Positions 43,441-52,133 of a stretch of DNA of 64,000 bases are shown here, piece by piece (within the stretch, counting starts at the first letter, position 1; each line of letters starts with the position of its first letter). The stretch is taken from positions 62,001 to 126,000 of the forward strand of contig NZ_JADLQO010000018.1 of assembly GCF_015477775.1 (NCBI RefSeq), given 5' to 3'. Origin of the DNA: Nocardia abscessus (GTDB lineage: Bacteria > Actinomycetota > Actinomycetes > Mycobacteriales > Mycobacteriaceae). Both the position numbers and the translations under genes were made by a program. A model generated the notes under the pieces. That model saw only the letters and a list, made by a program, of their open reading frames with translations. It did not search any database and was not told the DNA's origin.

Positions 43441-44854
43441 GTCCCCTACCGTATGCCGACGTCGCCGCTCGACGGGGGTCGCTCCGGATGCGCTCGATAT
43501 CGGCGACGATTCGGTCGACCGTTTCGGCAGCACATCGGCGGTTGTCGCCGACGCCTCCGTGGGCGCCCCGCTTGGCCCAGCCCACCACGTACAGTCCGTC
43601 GATCGATGCACCGGTGTCAGGCGAGACAACTCTGCCGCGACGGTTGGACACGACTCCGTCCTCCGCGAACGGAACTCCCGCCACCGCGGTGGAGGCGAAG
43701 CCCGTCGCGTTGACGACCGAATCGGCGGTGAATGTTCGCTTCGCGGTGGTTTCCAGCCGGATTCGACCGCCGACGGAATGCAGTGACGTGACCTCGTTAC
43801 CGAACCACAGGGTGACCGGGAGTTTGCGAGTATCAACGGTCGGCCTCCGATCTTCGGCCAGCTCGGCGAACAGCCGCTGCACCGGATCGGCGGACCCGAC
43901 GTCAGGCGGTGCCCCGTCGCGGGCAATGGTCAGGTCGATGTCCAGTTCGGTCAGTTCGTGCAGAGCCGACATGGTGAAAGACGGGCGCCGGACAGACGAT
44001 CGAGCGACCACAGCCACCTGTGCGATCGGCTCCCCGGCGCGGGTGACGATGCGCCGCCTGGCGATAGCCGCCGCCACATCCAACGCGACGTTGCCGCCTC
44101 CCACGATCAGGGCCTTCGGACCTCTCAGCAGCCGTGCCTGCGTGCCGTGCCGGACGGCGTCGTTCGCCGCGGACAGCAGAGTTATCGCCTGATGCATCCC
44201 GGGAATTCGCGGTACCCCGATCGCCCGCGACCTCGAGGCTCCGAAAGCGAGGACAACCACATCGAACTCTCGCTGGAGAGCAGCGATCGAGACGTCGGCG
44301 CCCACACGGACGTTCATCCGCGTCTCGACCCTGTCGTCGGAGAACGGAATATCGAAAAGGCGGACCATATCTCGGATTCCCTGGTGATTCCAGGACACTG
44401 CCGTACGCAGCAGCCCTCCGACCTCGGCTTGCTGTTCGAAGACGGTGATCCGAATCGAGCTGGATCGTTGCAGCAGCTCTCGCACCGTGTACATGGCGGC
44501 CGCTCCAGCGCCGACGACAGCGAGCCGCAGTGGCCTGTCGGCCTGCGGGAATGCCCGCGGAAGACCGAGACGCACCGGGCCGCGCTGCCGTGCCGTAGGA
44601 AGATCGGCGAAGAAATCGCGAGTACGCCGGGCGTACAACCGCTCCGAACCGGAGAGCGCGCTGTCCGGTCGGATGGCTCCCGCCGGGCAGGCTTGGACAC
44701 ATGCCGAGCAGTCGATGCAGGCGCCCGGGTCGATGTACAGGTGTTCGACGGTGTCGAATTCCGGTTCCGCGGGCGTCGGACGGATGCAGTTCTGGGGGCA
44801 CACCTGGATGCAAGAAGCATCTTTGCAGCAATGCCCGAGGATGACGTGGGTCAT
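43421..44854 (-). CDS. Ferredoxin-fused ferredoxin-NADP reductase (FprB-like)
   Basis: 477 aa. N-terminal ferredoxin with two Fe-S motifs: HCCKDASCIQVCPQNCI (8-24) and CIDCSACVQACPAGAI (47-62). From about 110 a flavoprotein domain follows: RLAVVGAGAAAMYTVRELLQ, VTVFEQ-type strand, LIVGGGNVALDVAAAIAR for NADPH, and a C-terminal YVVGWAKRGAHGGVGDNR. The same layout as mycobacterial FprB. It should supply electrons, most likely to the diiron oxygenase encoded 10 bases upstream. Confidence 0.87.
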   Translation of the reverse strand: MTHVILGHCCKDASCIQVCPQNCIRPTPAEPEFDTVEHLYIDPGACIDCSACVQACPAGAIRPDSALSGSERLYARRTRDFFADLPTARQRGPVRLGLPRAFPQADRPLRLAVVGAGAAAMYTVRELLQRSSSIRITVFEQQAEVGGLLRTAVSWNHQGIRDMVRLFDIPFSDDRVETRMNVRVGADVSIAALQREFDVVVLAFGASRSRAIGVPRIPGMHQAITLLSAANDAVRHGTQARLLRGPKALIVGGGNVALDVAAAIARRRIVTRAGEPIAQVAVVARSSVRRPSFTMSALHELTELDIDLTIARDGAPPDVGSADPVQRLFAELAEDRRPTVDTRKLPVTLWFGNEVTSLHSVGGRIRLETTAKRTFTADSVVNATGFASTAVAGVPFAEDGVVSNRRGRVVSPDTGASIDGLYVVGWAKRGAHGGVGDNRRCAAETVDRIVADIERIRSDPRRAATSAYGRGHAGGQG

Positions 44855-44864
44855 GAACGTCCGT

Positions 44865-45746
44865 TCAGAGAAGGTTCGACTTGCGATAGATCCACCGCGC
44901 GAACCCGTTCAGCAGATCTTCTTCGTCCAAGAAGGCCACCAGCGGTGCCGCGGCGCGCCGGAACATCATGCGGTGATGTTCGTTGCGGCCGATTTCCGCG
45001 CTGACGGACCGCCATTGCAAGCCGAGGCCGCTGTATATCCGTCGATTGATCAACCCTTTGGCAATGAGATGCGCGCCGACTGCGATGAGTACTGCACTGA
45101 GATAACGTCGCGTCCGAGATGCCCGCACCAGAGTGTCTCGGATTCTCTGGCGCGCAAACGCCATATGCCGCGATTCTTCGACTACATGCACGTAGGAGGT
45201 GCGACGCACCGTCTCCGCGACCCGGTCGTCAGCCATCCAGTCTCGTTGCATGACATCGAAGATCTCCTCACCGGCCAGCACGATCGCGTAGGCGATCTCG
45301 TCCCACGCGAAGTTCCGGAACAACCAGCCGGTGAAGATGAGCGAGCGATCCAGGGGGTGGCGTCGCACCTCCAGCCGATGAATCGCGTCGGCGAACATGA
45401 GCGAGTGCAAATTCTCGTCGGCGCATTCGTTGAACAGGAATTTCACGTCCGGCCGGGTCGGATCGGCGCTGTGATTGCGGCGCAGCAGGACGATTTGCAG
45501 TGCGACTTCGAGCCAGATCGCCACGCTCAGAAAGTGGGCCGCCTCGGATCTGGTGAGCTCCCTCCTGACGGCTTCCGGCATGCGCGTCCAGGTCGGCGTG
45601 CCGAAAAGCGGAGACCACTCGGGAGTCATTCCGTAACGATCATGATCTACCTCGTCGACATCGATTCCGCGCAGATCGAACGAGAGGCGTTGCGCCGAAC
45701 GGAGGAGGTCCTCGTACATACGCGCGGAATTCTCAGGCACAGCCAC
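44865..45746 (-). CDS. AurF-like diiron oxygenase
   Basis: 293 aa using the GTG at 45746 (GGAGGG upstream); a GTG at 45761 would add five residues. Helical with carboxylate/His metal ligands: LEVALQIVLLRRNH, FNECADENLHSLMFADAI, GEEIFDVMQRDW, and HVVEESRHMAFARQRI (ExxRH). This spacing fits the p-aminobenzoate N-oxygenase AurF/long-chain diiron oxygenase family, which oxidises amines or hydroxylates substrates. Adjacent ferredoxin reductase gives a plausible electron source. A hydroxylase role in making or using a hydroxy acid is inference. Confidence 0.8.
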   Translation of the reverse strand: MAVPENSARMYEDLLRSAQRLSFDLRGIDVDEVDHDRYGMTPEWSPLFGTPTWTRMPEAVRRELTRSEAAHFLSVAIWLEVALQIVLLRRNHSADPTRPDVKFLFNECADENLHSLMFADAIHRLEVRRHPLDRSLIFTGWLFRNFAWDEIAYAIVLAGEEIFDVMQRDWMADDRVAETVRRTSYVHVVEESRHMAFARQRIRDTLVRASRTRRYLSAVLIAVGAHLIAKGLINRRIYSGLGLQWRSVSAEIGRNEHHRMMFRRAAAPLVAFLDEEDLLNGFARWIYRKSNLL

Positions 45747-45847
45747 CGCAACACCCTCCACTGGTGATGGCCCGAACCTTCAGCACCGCAGCGAGGCGGA
45801 TGTACCGGGATGCACGCATATCTCCTCCGTTTCGGCTGGTTCGCGGG

Positions 45848-47038
45848 TCAGCTCGCGCAATTGCCTTGGGCAGGTTGACCGGCCAGCCTGCGCCCCAGCC
45901 AATCCAGCGCCGCGTTTCCGCCGAGCGCGGCAGCGACGATATGGTCGGCGGCCGGAAGGGCATGCCATTCGACCACATTGCCGAGCCGGCACCAATCGGA
46001 ACGAACTTGTACGCCGAATTCGAAGGACACGATGTCATCGTTCACCCCGTGGAACAGGTAGATCGGGTAGCCCGGCGCCCGTGTGCCCAACCGGTCTGCC
46101 GCCAGGCGCGCCTGCCACTCGGGCGTCTCGATCGGATCACGTGTCAGCATCCGGTCCAGTGATTTGCCTTGACCGGCCATCAGATTGTCCAGGACACAGC
46201 CGGTCCGGACCTTTTGCGCGAAGCTGCGCCCCTCGTCGGTCAGATAGGAATCGAGCTGCAGCTCGGGGTAAGCCGCATCGTGACCGATAGCGATCATGAA
46301 ATACGCAGCCGGATTGCCGAGCCTGCCCTGTTGCTTCAGGGCGTCCGTAAGGGTGTCGGCCGGAACCCCGCCTGCGACCACAGCCTTGATGTGAAGTTCG
46401 GGCGCATATTCCTCGGACAGCTCGGCGGCCCATGAGCTGGCGTGACCGCCTTGCGAGTACCCGACTATTCCCACCGGAGAAGCCGCGGTGACCCCCCGCG
46501 CGTTGGCTTCCGGCAATCGTTCGGCTGCCCGAGCCGCATCCAGGACCGCAGTACCCTCGGCACGTCCGACGAGGTAGGTGTGGTCTCCGGGAGTTCCCAA
46601 GCCCTGATAGTCGGTGACCACGACCGCCCAGCCTTTCTCCAGAATCCCACTGATCTCCCGCGGACCGCCCGTGGCCGACGGCGCGCACTGATCGCCGATT
46701 CCCACCGTCCCCACGGCGTATGTCACCAACGGACGCGTCCCCGCGCGGCCGTCTCTCGGAATGAGGATCCTGCCGGAGACGACATTCGGCTGCCCCAGCG
46801 CGTCGGTCGAGCGGTAGTGAATCTTCCAAGCGTCGACCGGGGCAGGCACGCCGGGAAAGAGATCGAACGTGGACGGCTCGACACGGACCACATCTCCGGC
46901 CAGGCCCGCAACGTCCGGATCCTCGGAGCGAGCGATACCTGCGCCGGCCAACGGGCTGGCCATCAGCACGGCCGTGACCGCGGCCGTCGTCAACCGTTGC
47001 CCGAGCGGCTTCCGCAGCCGGGGGAGGATGGACTTCAT
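45848..47038 (-). CDS. Secretory lipase (LIP family)
   Basis: 396 aa from the ATG at 47038 with GAGGAGAACA upstream. N-terminal signal peptide (LTTAAVTAVLMASPLAGAGI then ARS). Alpha/beta hydrolase with GWAVVVTDYQGLGTPGDHTY, nucleophile motif GIVGYSQGGHASSW, acid region YLFHGVNDDIVSFEFG and HALPAADHIVAAALGG with the catalytic His. Exported; hydrolyses acylglycerols or esters and could provide acids to the catabolic cluster. Confidence 0.87.
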   Translation of the reverse strand: MKSILPRLRKPLGQRLTTAAVTAVLMASPLAGAGIARSEDPDVAGLAGDVVRVEPSTFDLFPGVPAPVDAWKIHYRSTDALGQPNVVSGRILIPRDGRAGTRPLVTYAVGTVGIGDQCAPSATGGPREISGILEKGWAVVVTDYQGLGTPGDHTYLVGRAEGTAVLDAARAAERLPEANARGVTAASPVGIVGYSQGGHASSWAAELSEEYAPELHIKAVVAGGVPADTLTDALKQQGRLGNPAAYFMIAIGHDAAYPELQLDSYLTDEGRSFAQKVRTGCVLDNLMAGQGKSLDRMLTRDPIETPEWQARLAADRLGTRAPGYPIYLFHGVNDDIVSFEFGVQVRSDWCRLGNVVEWHALPAADHIVAAALGGNAALDWLGRRLAGQPAQGNCAS

Positions 47039-47269
47039 TGTTCTCCTCGAATCTTGTTGCATGACAGGATGTTCGATCCGTAACGACCTACCGGGGTGCT
47101 GGACACCTCACTTGTCGACGGAATACGCTCATGAAACACTTCGTCACTCTGTTTCACAATCCTTGATTTATCCGAGCGAGAGTGGTATATGCAGTTCGCT
47201 TCCACCAACACCGCCCATCCCGCGCGCCGGAGAGGCCTTGACTCGCCCGAGAGAAGGGCATATAGCTAT

Positions 47270-47291
47270 ATGAACCCGACGTCACATTCAA
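47270..47291. promoter_or_regulatory. Operator-like palindrome, site 3
   Basis: ATGAACCCGAC and GTCACATTCAA, matching 17 of 22 bases of the 42787 site and centred 92 bases upstream of the ATG at 47373, between the divergent lipase and glycine-zipper genes. Confidence 0.45.
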
Positions 47292-47372
47292 TTCTGGGAC
47301 GTCGCGCCTGTAGTGGCACTCGGCCACCGTCTACCCGCGGCTTTCTGCCGCGAAGAACCGAAAGAGAAGACC

Positions 47373-48047
47373 ATGGACGTCACAAATCGTGCACTGATGA
47401 CAGCGGCGGCCTTGGTCGCGGCCGGCACGCTCACCGCCGCAACCGCCCACGCCGAACCTCCGGCCGTAGATCAAGCCCCCCAGGTGCACTACACCGCGTC
47501 GGTCGACGGTGACACGGCGGTGATCACCGTGGACCCGTCCAGCGAGTTGAGCGCGGACGGCGCGATATTCCAGATCCGCACCGCCTCGGGGCAGGTGCTG
47601 GCCGGAGTTCCACTGGAACTACACGTCGACGACATCGCCTTCCCCATCGATGTCACCCTCACCGGCAACACCGCCCGGCTGACTCCCAGCCTGGACATCG
47701 CGCGAGCACAGTACCGGCCCATCACGCAATCGGTTGCAGGGCAAGTCTCTTCCGAACGTGAGCAAGACGCCTTGGCGCGTGTCGGCTCGACCCTCGCCAA
47801 GGGCGTCGGCATCGCAGGAGTACTCGGCGCTGCGGGCGCGGGTGTCATCGGCTGCCTGCTGGGCGGAATCGCCGGGGCGGTCGCGACCGCCCCGCTGGCG
47901 ATGATGCTCGGCGCAGGCCCCGTTATCGGATGCCTGATCGGCGCGGTTTCATTCGCCCCGACGGGAGCTGTCACCGGCGTTCTCCGTGCCGCGGTCCCCG
48001 TGGCAATCCCCGCGTTCCTCGAGTACTTCACCACGGTCAACACCTGA
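47373..48047 (+). CDS. Secreted glycine-zipper protein, unknown function
   Basis: 224 aa from the ATG at 47373 (AAAGAGAAGACC upstream). Signal peptide with cleavage near TAHAEPP. The middle is beta-rich (VHYTASVDGDTAVITVDPSS, FPIDVTLTGNTARLTP). The C-terminal 80 residues are hydrophobic Gly/Ala-rich (GIAGVLGAAGAGVIGCLLGG, MLGAGPVIGCLIGAVSF), as in glycine-zipper membrane-inserting proteins of Nocardia and Rhodococcus. Probably envelope-associated. Carries the site-3 operator upstream. Confidence 0.75.
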   Translation: MDVTNRALMTAAALVAAGTLTAATAHAEPPAVDQAPQVHYTASVDGDTAVITVDPSSELSADGAIFQIRTASGQVLAGVPLELHVDDIAFPIDVTLTGNTARLTPSLDIARAQYRPITQSVAGQVSSEREQDALARVGSTLAKGVGIAGVLGAAGAGVIGCLLGGIAGAVATAPLAMMLGAGPVIGCLIGAVSFAPTGAVTGVLRAAVPVAIPAFLEYFTTVNT

Positions 48048-48218
48048 GCACCGGTGCCACTGCTCGCCTGAACAGCTCGTCCCGCCTCCATCGCGCTACC
48101 GCGCCCGCGAGACGGTGGTATTCGGGCGCCACCCGTCTCACCACATGCGCATTAGATGTCCAGCACGTTGCCGGTGCTGTTGCTCGACTTCCCGCGGGTC
48201 GCGGGCGAAAGGGTTGAT

Positions 48219-49715
48219 ATGGAAACAATCGTCTCGACAACGAGCGGAAAGATACGGGGCTTCACCCGGCGGAATGTCGGCACATTCCTCGGCATACCGT
48301 ATGCGGCAGCACCGGTCGGCCCGGCGCGGTTCGAGCTGCCCAAGCCCGTGCCGATGTGGTCCGGGGTGCGCGACGCCGTCGAGTACGGGCCCGATTGCGC
48401 GCAGACACCCTATCCACCACCGATCGCGGCGCTCTTCGGCAGCGAATGCGCTCCCGGCGACGACTGTTTACATCTGAATGTCTGGACGCCCGATCCCGGT
48501 GGCCGCGGGCTGCCGGTACTGGTCTGGATTCACGGAGGCAGCTTCACCCGCGGCTCCAACGCACGGGCCCTGTACGACGGCAGCGCCTTCGCACGCGATG
48601 GCGTGGTCCTGGTCTCGCTGAACTACCGACTGGGCATCTCCGGCTTCGCCGCCGTGCCGGGCACGCCGCTCAATCGCGGCCTGCACGATCAAATCTCGGC
48701 GCTGCGCTGGATACAGGACAACATCGAGGCCTTCGGCGGCGATCCCGGCAATGTCACGATCTTCGGGGAGTCGGCAGGTGGAATGAGCGTGATGACATTG
48801 CTCGCCTCCCCACCAGCCCGCGGCCTGTTCCAGCGCGCGATCGTGCAGAGCGCCAACGGCTCCGCGGTCACTACCGCCGCCGATGCGGGCAAAGTCGCGG
48901 AACGACTCGCCGCCGAGCTCGGAATAGCGCCAATCGCGGAGGAGTTCGGTCGGGTCGACACGAAACAGCTGTGTGCGGCACAAGACGCGATCGACCGTGA
49001 TCTCATGAGGGATCCGGACCCCGCACGATGGGGGAACTCCGTCGTCGTCAACGGCCTGGGCCTCATGGGCTTCCTGCCCGTCGTCGACGGTGAGCTGATT
49101 CCTGCCCCACCACTGGAAGCCATGGTCAACGAGCCGAGTCGAGCGGTGCCGATCCTCGCGGGCTGGAACACCGAGGAGTTCCGGTTGTTCACCATCCCGA
49201 CCGGAGTCGCCGCGGGCATAAGCTACGACACGTTGCCGACAATCCTGTCGCGCTCCGGCATACCCCCACAGGTCACCGCGGCCTACGGCGCCAACCGGCC
49301 GCAAGCGTCGGCCGCCGACGTCTTCGCCGCCGTACTGACCGACTCGGCCTTCCGCAACGATTCGGTCCGCGTCGCGGAAACTACCGCCGCCACGGGGGTT
49401 CCCGCGTATCTGTACGAATTCGCCTGGCGGTCGGGCATCCAAAGCCTCGGCGCATGCCACGCCCTCGAGATACCTTTCGTATTCGACCAGCTTTCGAAAG
49501 CGCATACGTTGACCGGCCCCAATCCGCCCCAGCACTTGGCCGACGAAATGCACCGCGCATGGGTCGACTTCGCCGATCACGGCGACCCTGGCTGGCAGCG
49601 CTTCGATCCCGGCACCAAGCTCGTACACACCTTCGACTCGCCGCAGTCACGTGACGTAAGTGATCCACGCGGTGACGAGTTGCGCGCCCTGCGTGAATCT
49701 CGCGCGAGCCGGTGA
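48219..49715 (+). CDS. Type B carboxylesterase
   Basis: 498 aa from the ATG at 48219 (GAAAGGG upstream). Carboxylesterase/lipase family: FLGIPYAAAPVGPARFELP, CLHLNVWTP, LVWIHGGSFTRGS (oxyanion hole), nucleophile motif FGESAGGMSVMTLL, acid region GWNTEEFRLF, and GACHALEIPFVFD with catalytic His. No signal peptide, so cytosolic. Followed after 43 bases by the CAP protein gene. Confidence 0.9.
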   Translation: METIVSTTSGKIRGFTRRNVGTFLGIPYAAAPVGPARFELPKPVPMWSGVRDAVEYGPDCAQTPYPPPIAALFGSECAPGDDCLHLNVWTPDPGGRGLPVLVWIHGGSFTRGSNARALYDGSAFARDGVVLVSLNYRLGISGFAAVPGTPLNRGLHDQISALRWIQDNIEAFGGDPGNVTIFGESAGGMSVMTLLASPPARGLFQRAIVQSANGSAVTTAADAGKVAERLAAELGIAPIAEEFGRVDTKQLCAAQDAIDRDLMRDPDPARWGNSVVVNGLGLMGFLPVVDGELIPAPPLEAMVNEPSRAVPILAGWNTEEFRLFTIPTGVAAGISYDTLPTILSRSGIPPQVTAAYGANRPQASAADVFAAVLTDSAFRNDSVRVAETTAATGVPAYLYEFAWRSGIQSLGACHALEIPFVFDQLSKAHTLTGPNPPQHLADEMHRAWVDFADHGDPGWQRFDPGTKLVHTFDSPQSRDVSDPRGDELRALRESRASR

Positions 49716-49758
49716 CCCTCGTCGCCCTCTCCTCAGTCTGGTACCGGGAAGGAATTCG

Positions 49759-50286
49759 ATGAAGTTTTCGCGGACAGCGGTCGCCGGGGTCGTGGCGGCT
49801 GTCGTCACCGGGGTGGTGTCGAGTGCGGGTCCGGCTCATGCGGATGCGTGGAGTGACCAGGTTCTCGCCTCCCACGATCAGGCGCGCGGGCAATACGGCG
49901 CGCCCTCGCTGACATGGAACTCCGCTCTGTACGCCGACACGGTCGCGTGGGCGAAGGCCTGTAGGTTCGAGCATTCGGACCCGCAAGGGCGATATGGCGA
50001 AAACCTCTACGCCGCCGGGAACATGGACGCCGGCATCGATGACGCGGTGACGGCGTGGATGCAGGAGGCCTCCCAGTACGACTACGCCAATCCGACGTTC
50101 TCCATGGGAACCGGTCATTTCACTCAGGTCGTGTGGAAGTCCACCACCCAGGTCACCGCGGCTGTCGTCGACTGTCCGGCGGGCACCATCTTCCCGGGAT
50201 ATCCGGCCAGATTTTTCGTTGCCCGTTACACCCCACCCGGTAACCAGCTGGGGCAGTTCGAGCAGAACGTGGGCCGCCACGTGTGA
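49759..50286 (+). CDS. Secreted CAP-domain (SCP/PR-1) protein
   Basis: 175 aa from the ATG at 49759 (GGAAGGA upstream). Signal peptide (AVAGVVAAVVTGVVSSAGPAHA). CAP motifs: LASHDQARGQYGAPSLTWNS, CRFEHSDPQGRYGENLYAAG, FSMGTGHFTQVVWKSTTQV, CPAGTIFPGYPARFFVARYT. The cavity His/Glu residues are kept. Exported; CAP proteins bind lipids or act on the envelope. A GC hairpin follows. Confidence 0.88.
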   Translation: MKFSRTAVAGVVAAVVTGVVSSAGPAHADAWSDQVLASHDQARGQYGAPSLTWNSALYADTVAWAKACRFEHSDPQGRYGENLYAAGNMDAGIDDAVTAWMQEASQYDYANPTFSMGTGHFTQVVWKSTTQVTAAVVDCPAGTIFPGYPARFFVARYTPPGNQLGQFEQNVGRHV

Positions 50287-50765
50287 ACAGGATGCATCGC
50301 CACCCGTCGTCAGACTTCGGGCGGGTTGCGCACCCGTTCCTGTGTCCCCGGCACGGTCGTCGTCCGAACGCGAGGTGATGCACGAGCCGTAGCGGGCGTG
50401 TCGTGACACAGGGCAAATCGGTGGCGAGGCTCCGTATGGGTAGCGAGTATGTACCGATGCCGCATTCATCTGAGGGTCAGAATGTTTCGTCGAATATGGA
50501 ACCTGAGAGCATGAAGGCCCGCCCTCGAAGGGTTCGTGTGGTTCGAGCGGGCCTGCCATCACCGTGTGGGGTCCACATTCGACGTCGCGCCGCGGTCGAA
50601 TCGGGCCCTGGTCGGCCTCCAAGCCGCTACGGTCCGAGGTGGGTGCGGGGTGCCCGCCCCCTGGGGGCACTCCCACCCACCCGGGGGGTGGGCGCCCTCC
50701 ACCCCCCGGGGCCCCCGAGGGGGCTTGTGCGGGAACGTGAGTCCGGGCGGGGCCTGATCAGCTGA
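50287..50765. repeat. GC-rich hairpin cluster between convergent genes
   Basis: About 480 bases without a credible gene. An imperfect hairpin (GGCCCGC..TCGAA / TTCGAGCGGGCC) lies at 50516-50553. From 50650 to 50724 runs a set of short palindromic G/C blocks (GCCCCCTGGGGGC, CACCCGGGGGGTG, CCCCCCGGGGCCCCCGAGGG). These may fold into strong structures that end transcription from both sides. Confidence 0.6.
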
Positions 50766-50772
50766 TCAGGCC
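50751..50772. promoter_or_regulatory. 22-base perfect palindrome over a stop codon
   Basis: GGCCTGATCAG and its exact complement meet with no spacer. The stop codon of the minus-strand gene (50766-50768) lies inside it. Could be a regulator site or a terminator stem without a loop. Confidence 0.5.
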
Positions 50773-51254
50773 GGTACCCCGACCAGTCCCCACGCTTCGA
50801 CCGCGTCGCGGGAGTACCAATGCCCCGTCCATTCCCGCCCGGAATCCAAGGCCTCATAGAACTCCTCGTCATCGGGCAGCGCCGGGCCGTGGGCGTAGAC
50901 GATTCCAGGGCTGTCGCCGTGGAAGCGGCGGGCGCGCTCGACCGCGCGAGCGGAGCGCTCCGCCACATACGCCCGGTGGGTGATCAACCACTCCTCGCTC
51001 GTGCGACCATCCGGGCCGCCGTAGTCGAGGGGGTAATGCATCTGATACTCCAGCCGCGCCACCTGCTCACCGGCGTGCTCGTACACCCACACGATCCACC
51101 CGGGAACCTCCGGCTGCGCAGCCAGCGCACGGGCAGCGAATCCACCACGCGCGATCGGGCTTTCCGAATCGCCGTGCGCCGCCGCCGTGACACCGGCGAC
51201 TGCGGCGGAGTCGATGCCGCTCCATACCCGGTCTTTCCGATGCCTACCTCCCAT
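50766..51254 (-). CDS. Hypothetical protein
   Basis: 162 aa. The first 35 residues are low complexity. The rest appears folded: PGWIVWVYEHAGEQVARLEY, MHYPLDYGGPDGRTSEEWLI, YVAERSARAVERARRFHGD, GHWYSRDAVEAWGLVGVP. No family recognised; cytosolic, no signal peptide. The 3' end sits inside the 22-base palindrome. Confidence 0.6.
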   Translation of the reverse strand: MGGRHRKDRVWSGIDSAAVAGVTAAAHGDSESPIARGGFAARALAAQPEVPGWIVWVYEHAGEQVARLEYQMHYPLDYGGPDGRTSEEWLITHRAYVAERSARAVERARRFHGDSPGIVYAHGPALPDDEEFYEALDSGREWTGHWYSRDAVEAWGLVGVPA

Positions 51255-51499
51255 AGCCGATAACTCTAATTCCCCGCACCGACACAGACGACGGTTCGCT
51301 CGAAGTTGGCCCGTGACCAGCCGATCCTCGGATGCGAAGTGGGGCGACCAGCACGTAGGCGAGAAGTGAAAGCCCGCTGTCCGAACCCGCTTTCACGACA
51401 GCTGACGGAAAGAACGGCCAGGCTGTCGCGCCGACGTGCTTCTCGGCCATAGAGCACGCGATCCCCACGACGACGCGGGCGCACTTCTAACCTCGTCGA

Positions 51500-51925
51500 G
51501 TGCACTTGGAACTGATCGCCGTAGTCGTCGCGGAGTACGACCCCGCCATCGACTTCTTCGTGAATACTCTCGGCTTCGAACTGGTCGAGGACGTCCCGTC
51601 GATGACCAACGACGGACGTCCGAAACGATGGGTCGTCGTTCGCCCGCCCGGCGCGCAGACCGGGATCTTGCTCGCCCGCGCCGACGGCACCCGCCAGCTC
51701 GCTGCCATCGGTGACCAGACGGCAGGCCGCGTCGGATTCTTCCTTCGCGTGGACGACTTCGAGCAGGCATACCGGCGGATGACCGCGGCGAACGTCGAAT
51801 TCGTGACCCGGCCGCGCACCGAGCCCTACGGCAGGGTCGCCGTCTTCCTCGACATCGCAGGCAACCGCTGGGACCTTCTCGGCCCCGTCGACAACCCGGC
51901 CGCCGATGCCGGGGAAAGACGATAG
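51500..51925 (+). CDS. VOC (glyoxalase/bleomycin-resistance) family protein
   Basis: 141 aa from a GTG at 51500. Two beta-alpha-beta-beta-beta units: LELIAVVVAEYDPAIDFFVN, TLGFELVEDVP, VRPPGAQTGILLARADG; then VGFFLRVDDFEQAYRRMTAA, GRVAVFLDIAGNRWDLLGP. Metal ligand positions include His2, Glu (LEL) and a late acidic residue. The substrate cannot be told. Stands alone. Confidence 0.83.
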   Translation: MHLELIAVVVAEYDPAIDFFVNTLGFELVEDVPSMTNDGRPKRWVVVRPPGAQTGILLARADGTRQLAAIGDQTAGRVGFFLRVDDFEQAYRRMTAANVEFVTRPRTEPYGRVAVFLDIAGNRWDLLGPVDNPAADAGERR

Positions 51926-52133
51926 TCCCAGGTCGCAATAGTCTTGCTCCACCGACAGCGGCCGGCGCTGCCTTCGGCGAGCCCGGGCTCGAGAGTGACG
52001 CATGAGCCGATCGCGTCGACTGCCGGCTCCACCTCGCTGAAGGGCATCAGCCATCCGAAGTCTGGTGCAAGTAGGTGTCCGGCGCCGGCCGCTATCGTCG
52101 TTGCAGTCGTCCCTGTGGAAGGAAGGCCGGAGC

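Noticed and set aside
41497..43713. 738-codon plus-strand ORF opposite the dehydrogenase and TetR
   Set aside because: Spans two genes on the other strand and shows no domain; a third-position GC effect.
50403..50765. 120-codon plus ORF after the CAP gene
   Set aside because: Composed of Arg/Pro/Gly over GC hairpins, lacks a ribosome site and any domain.
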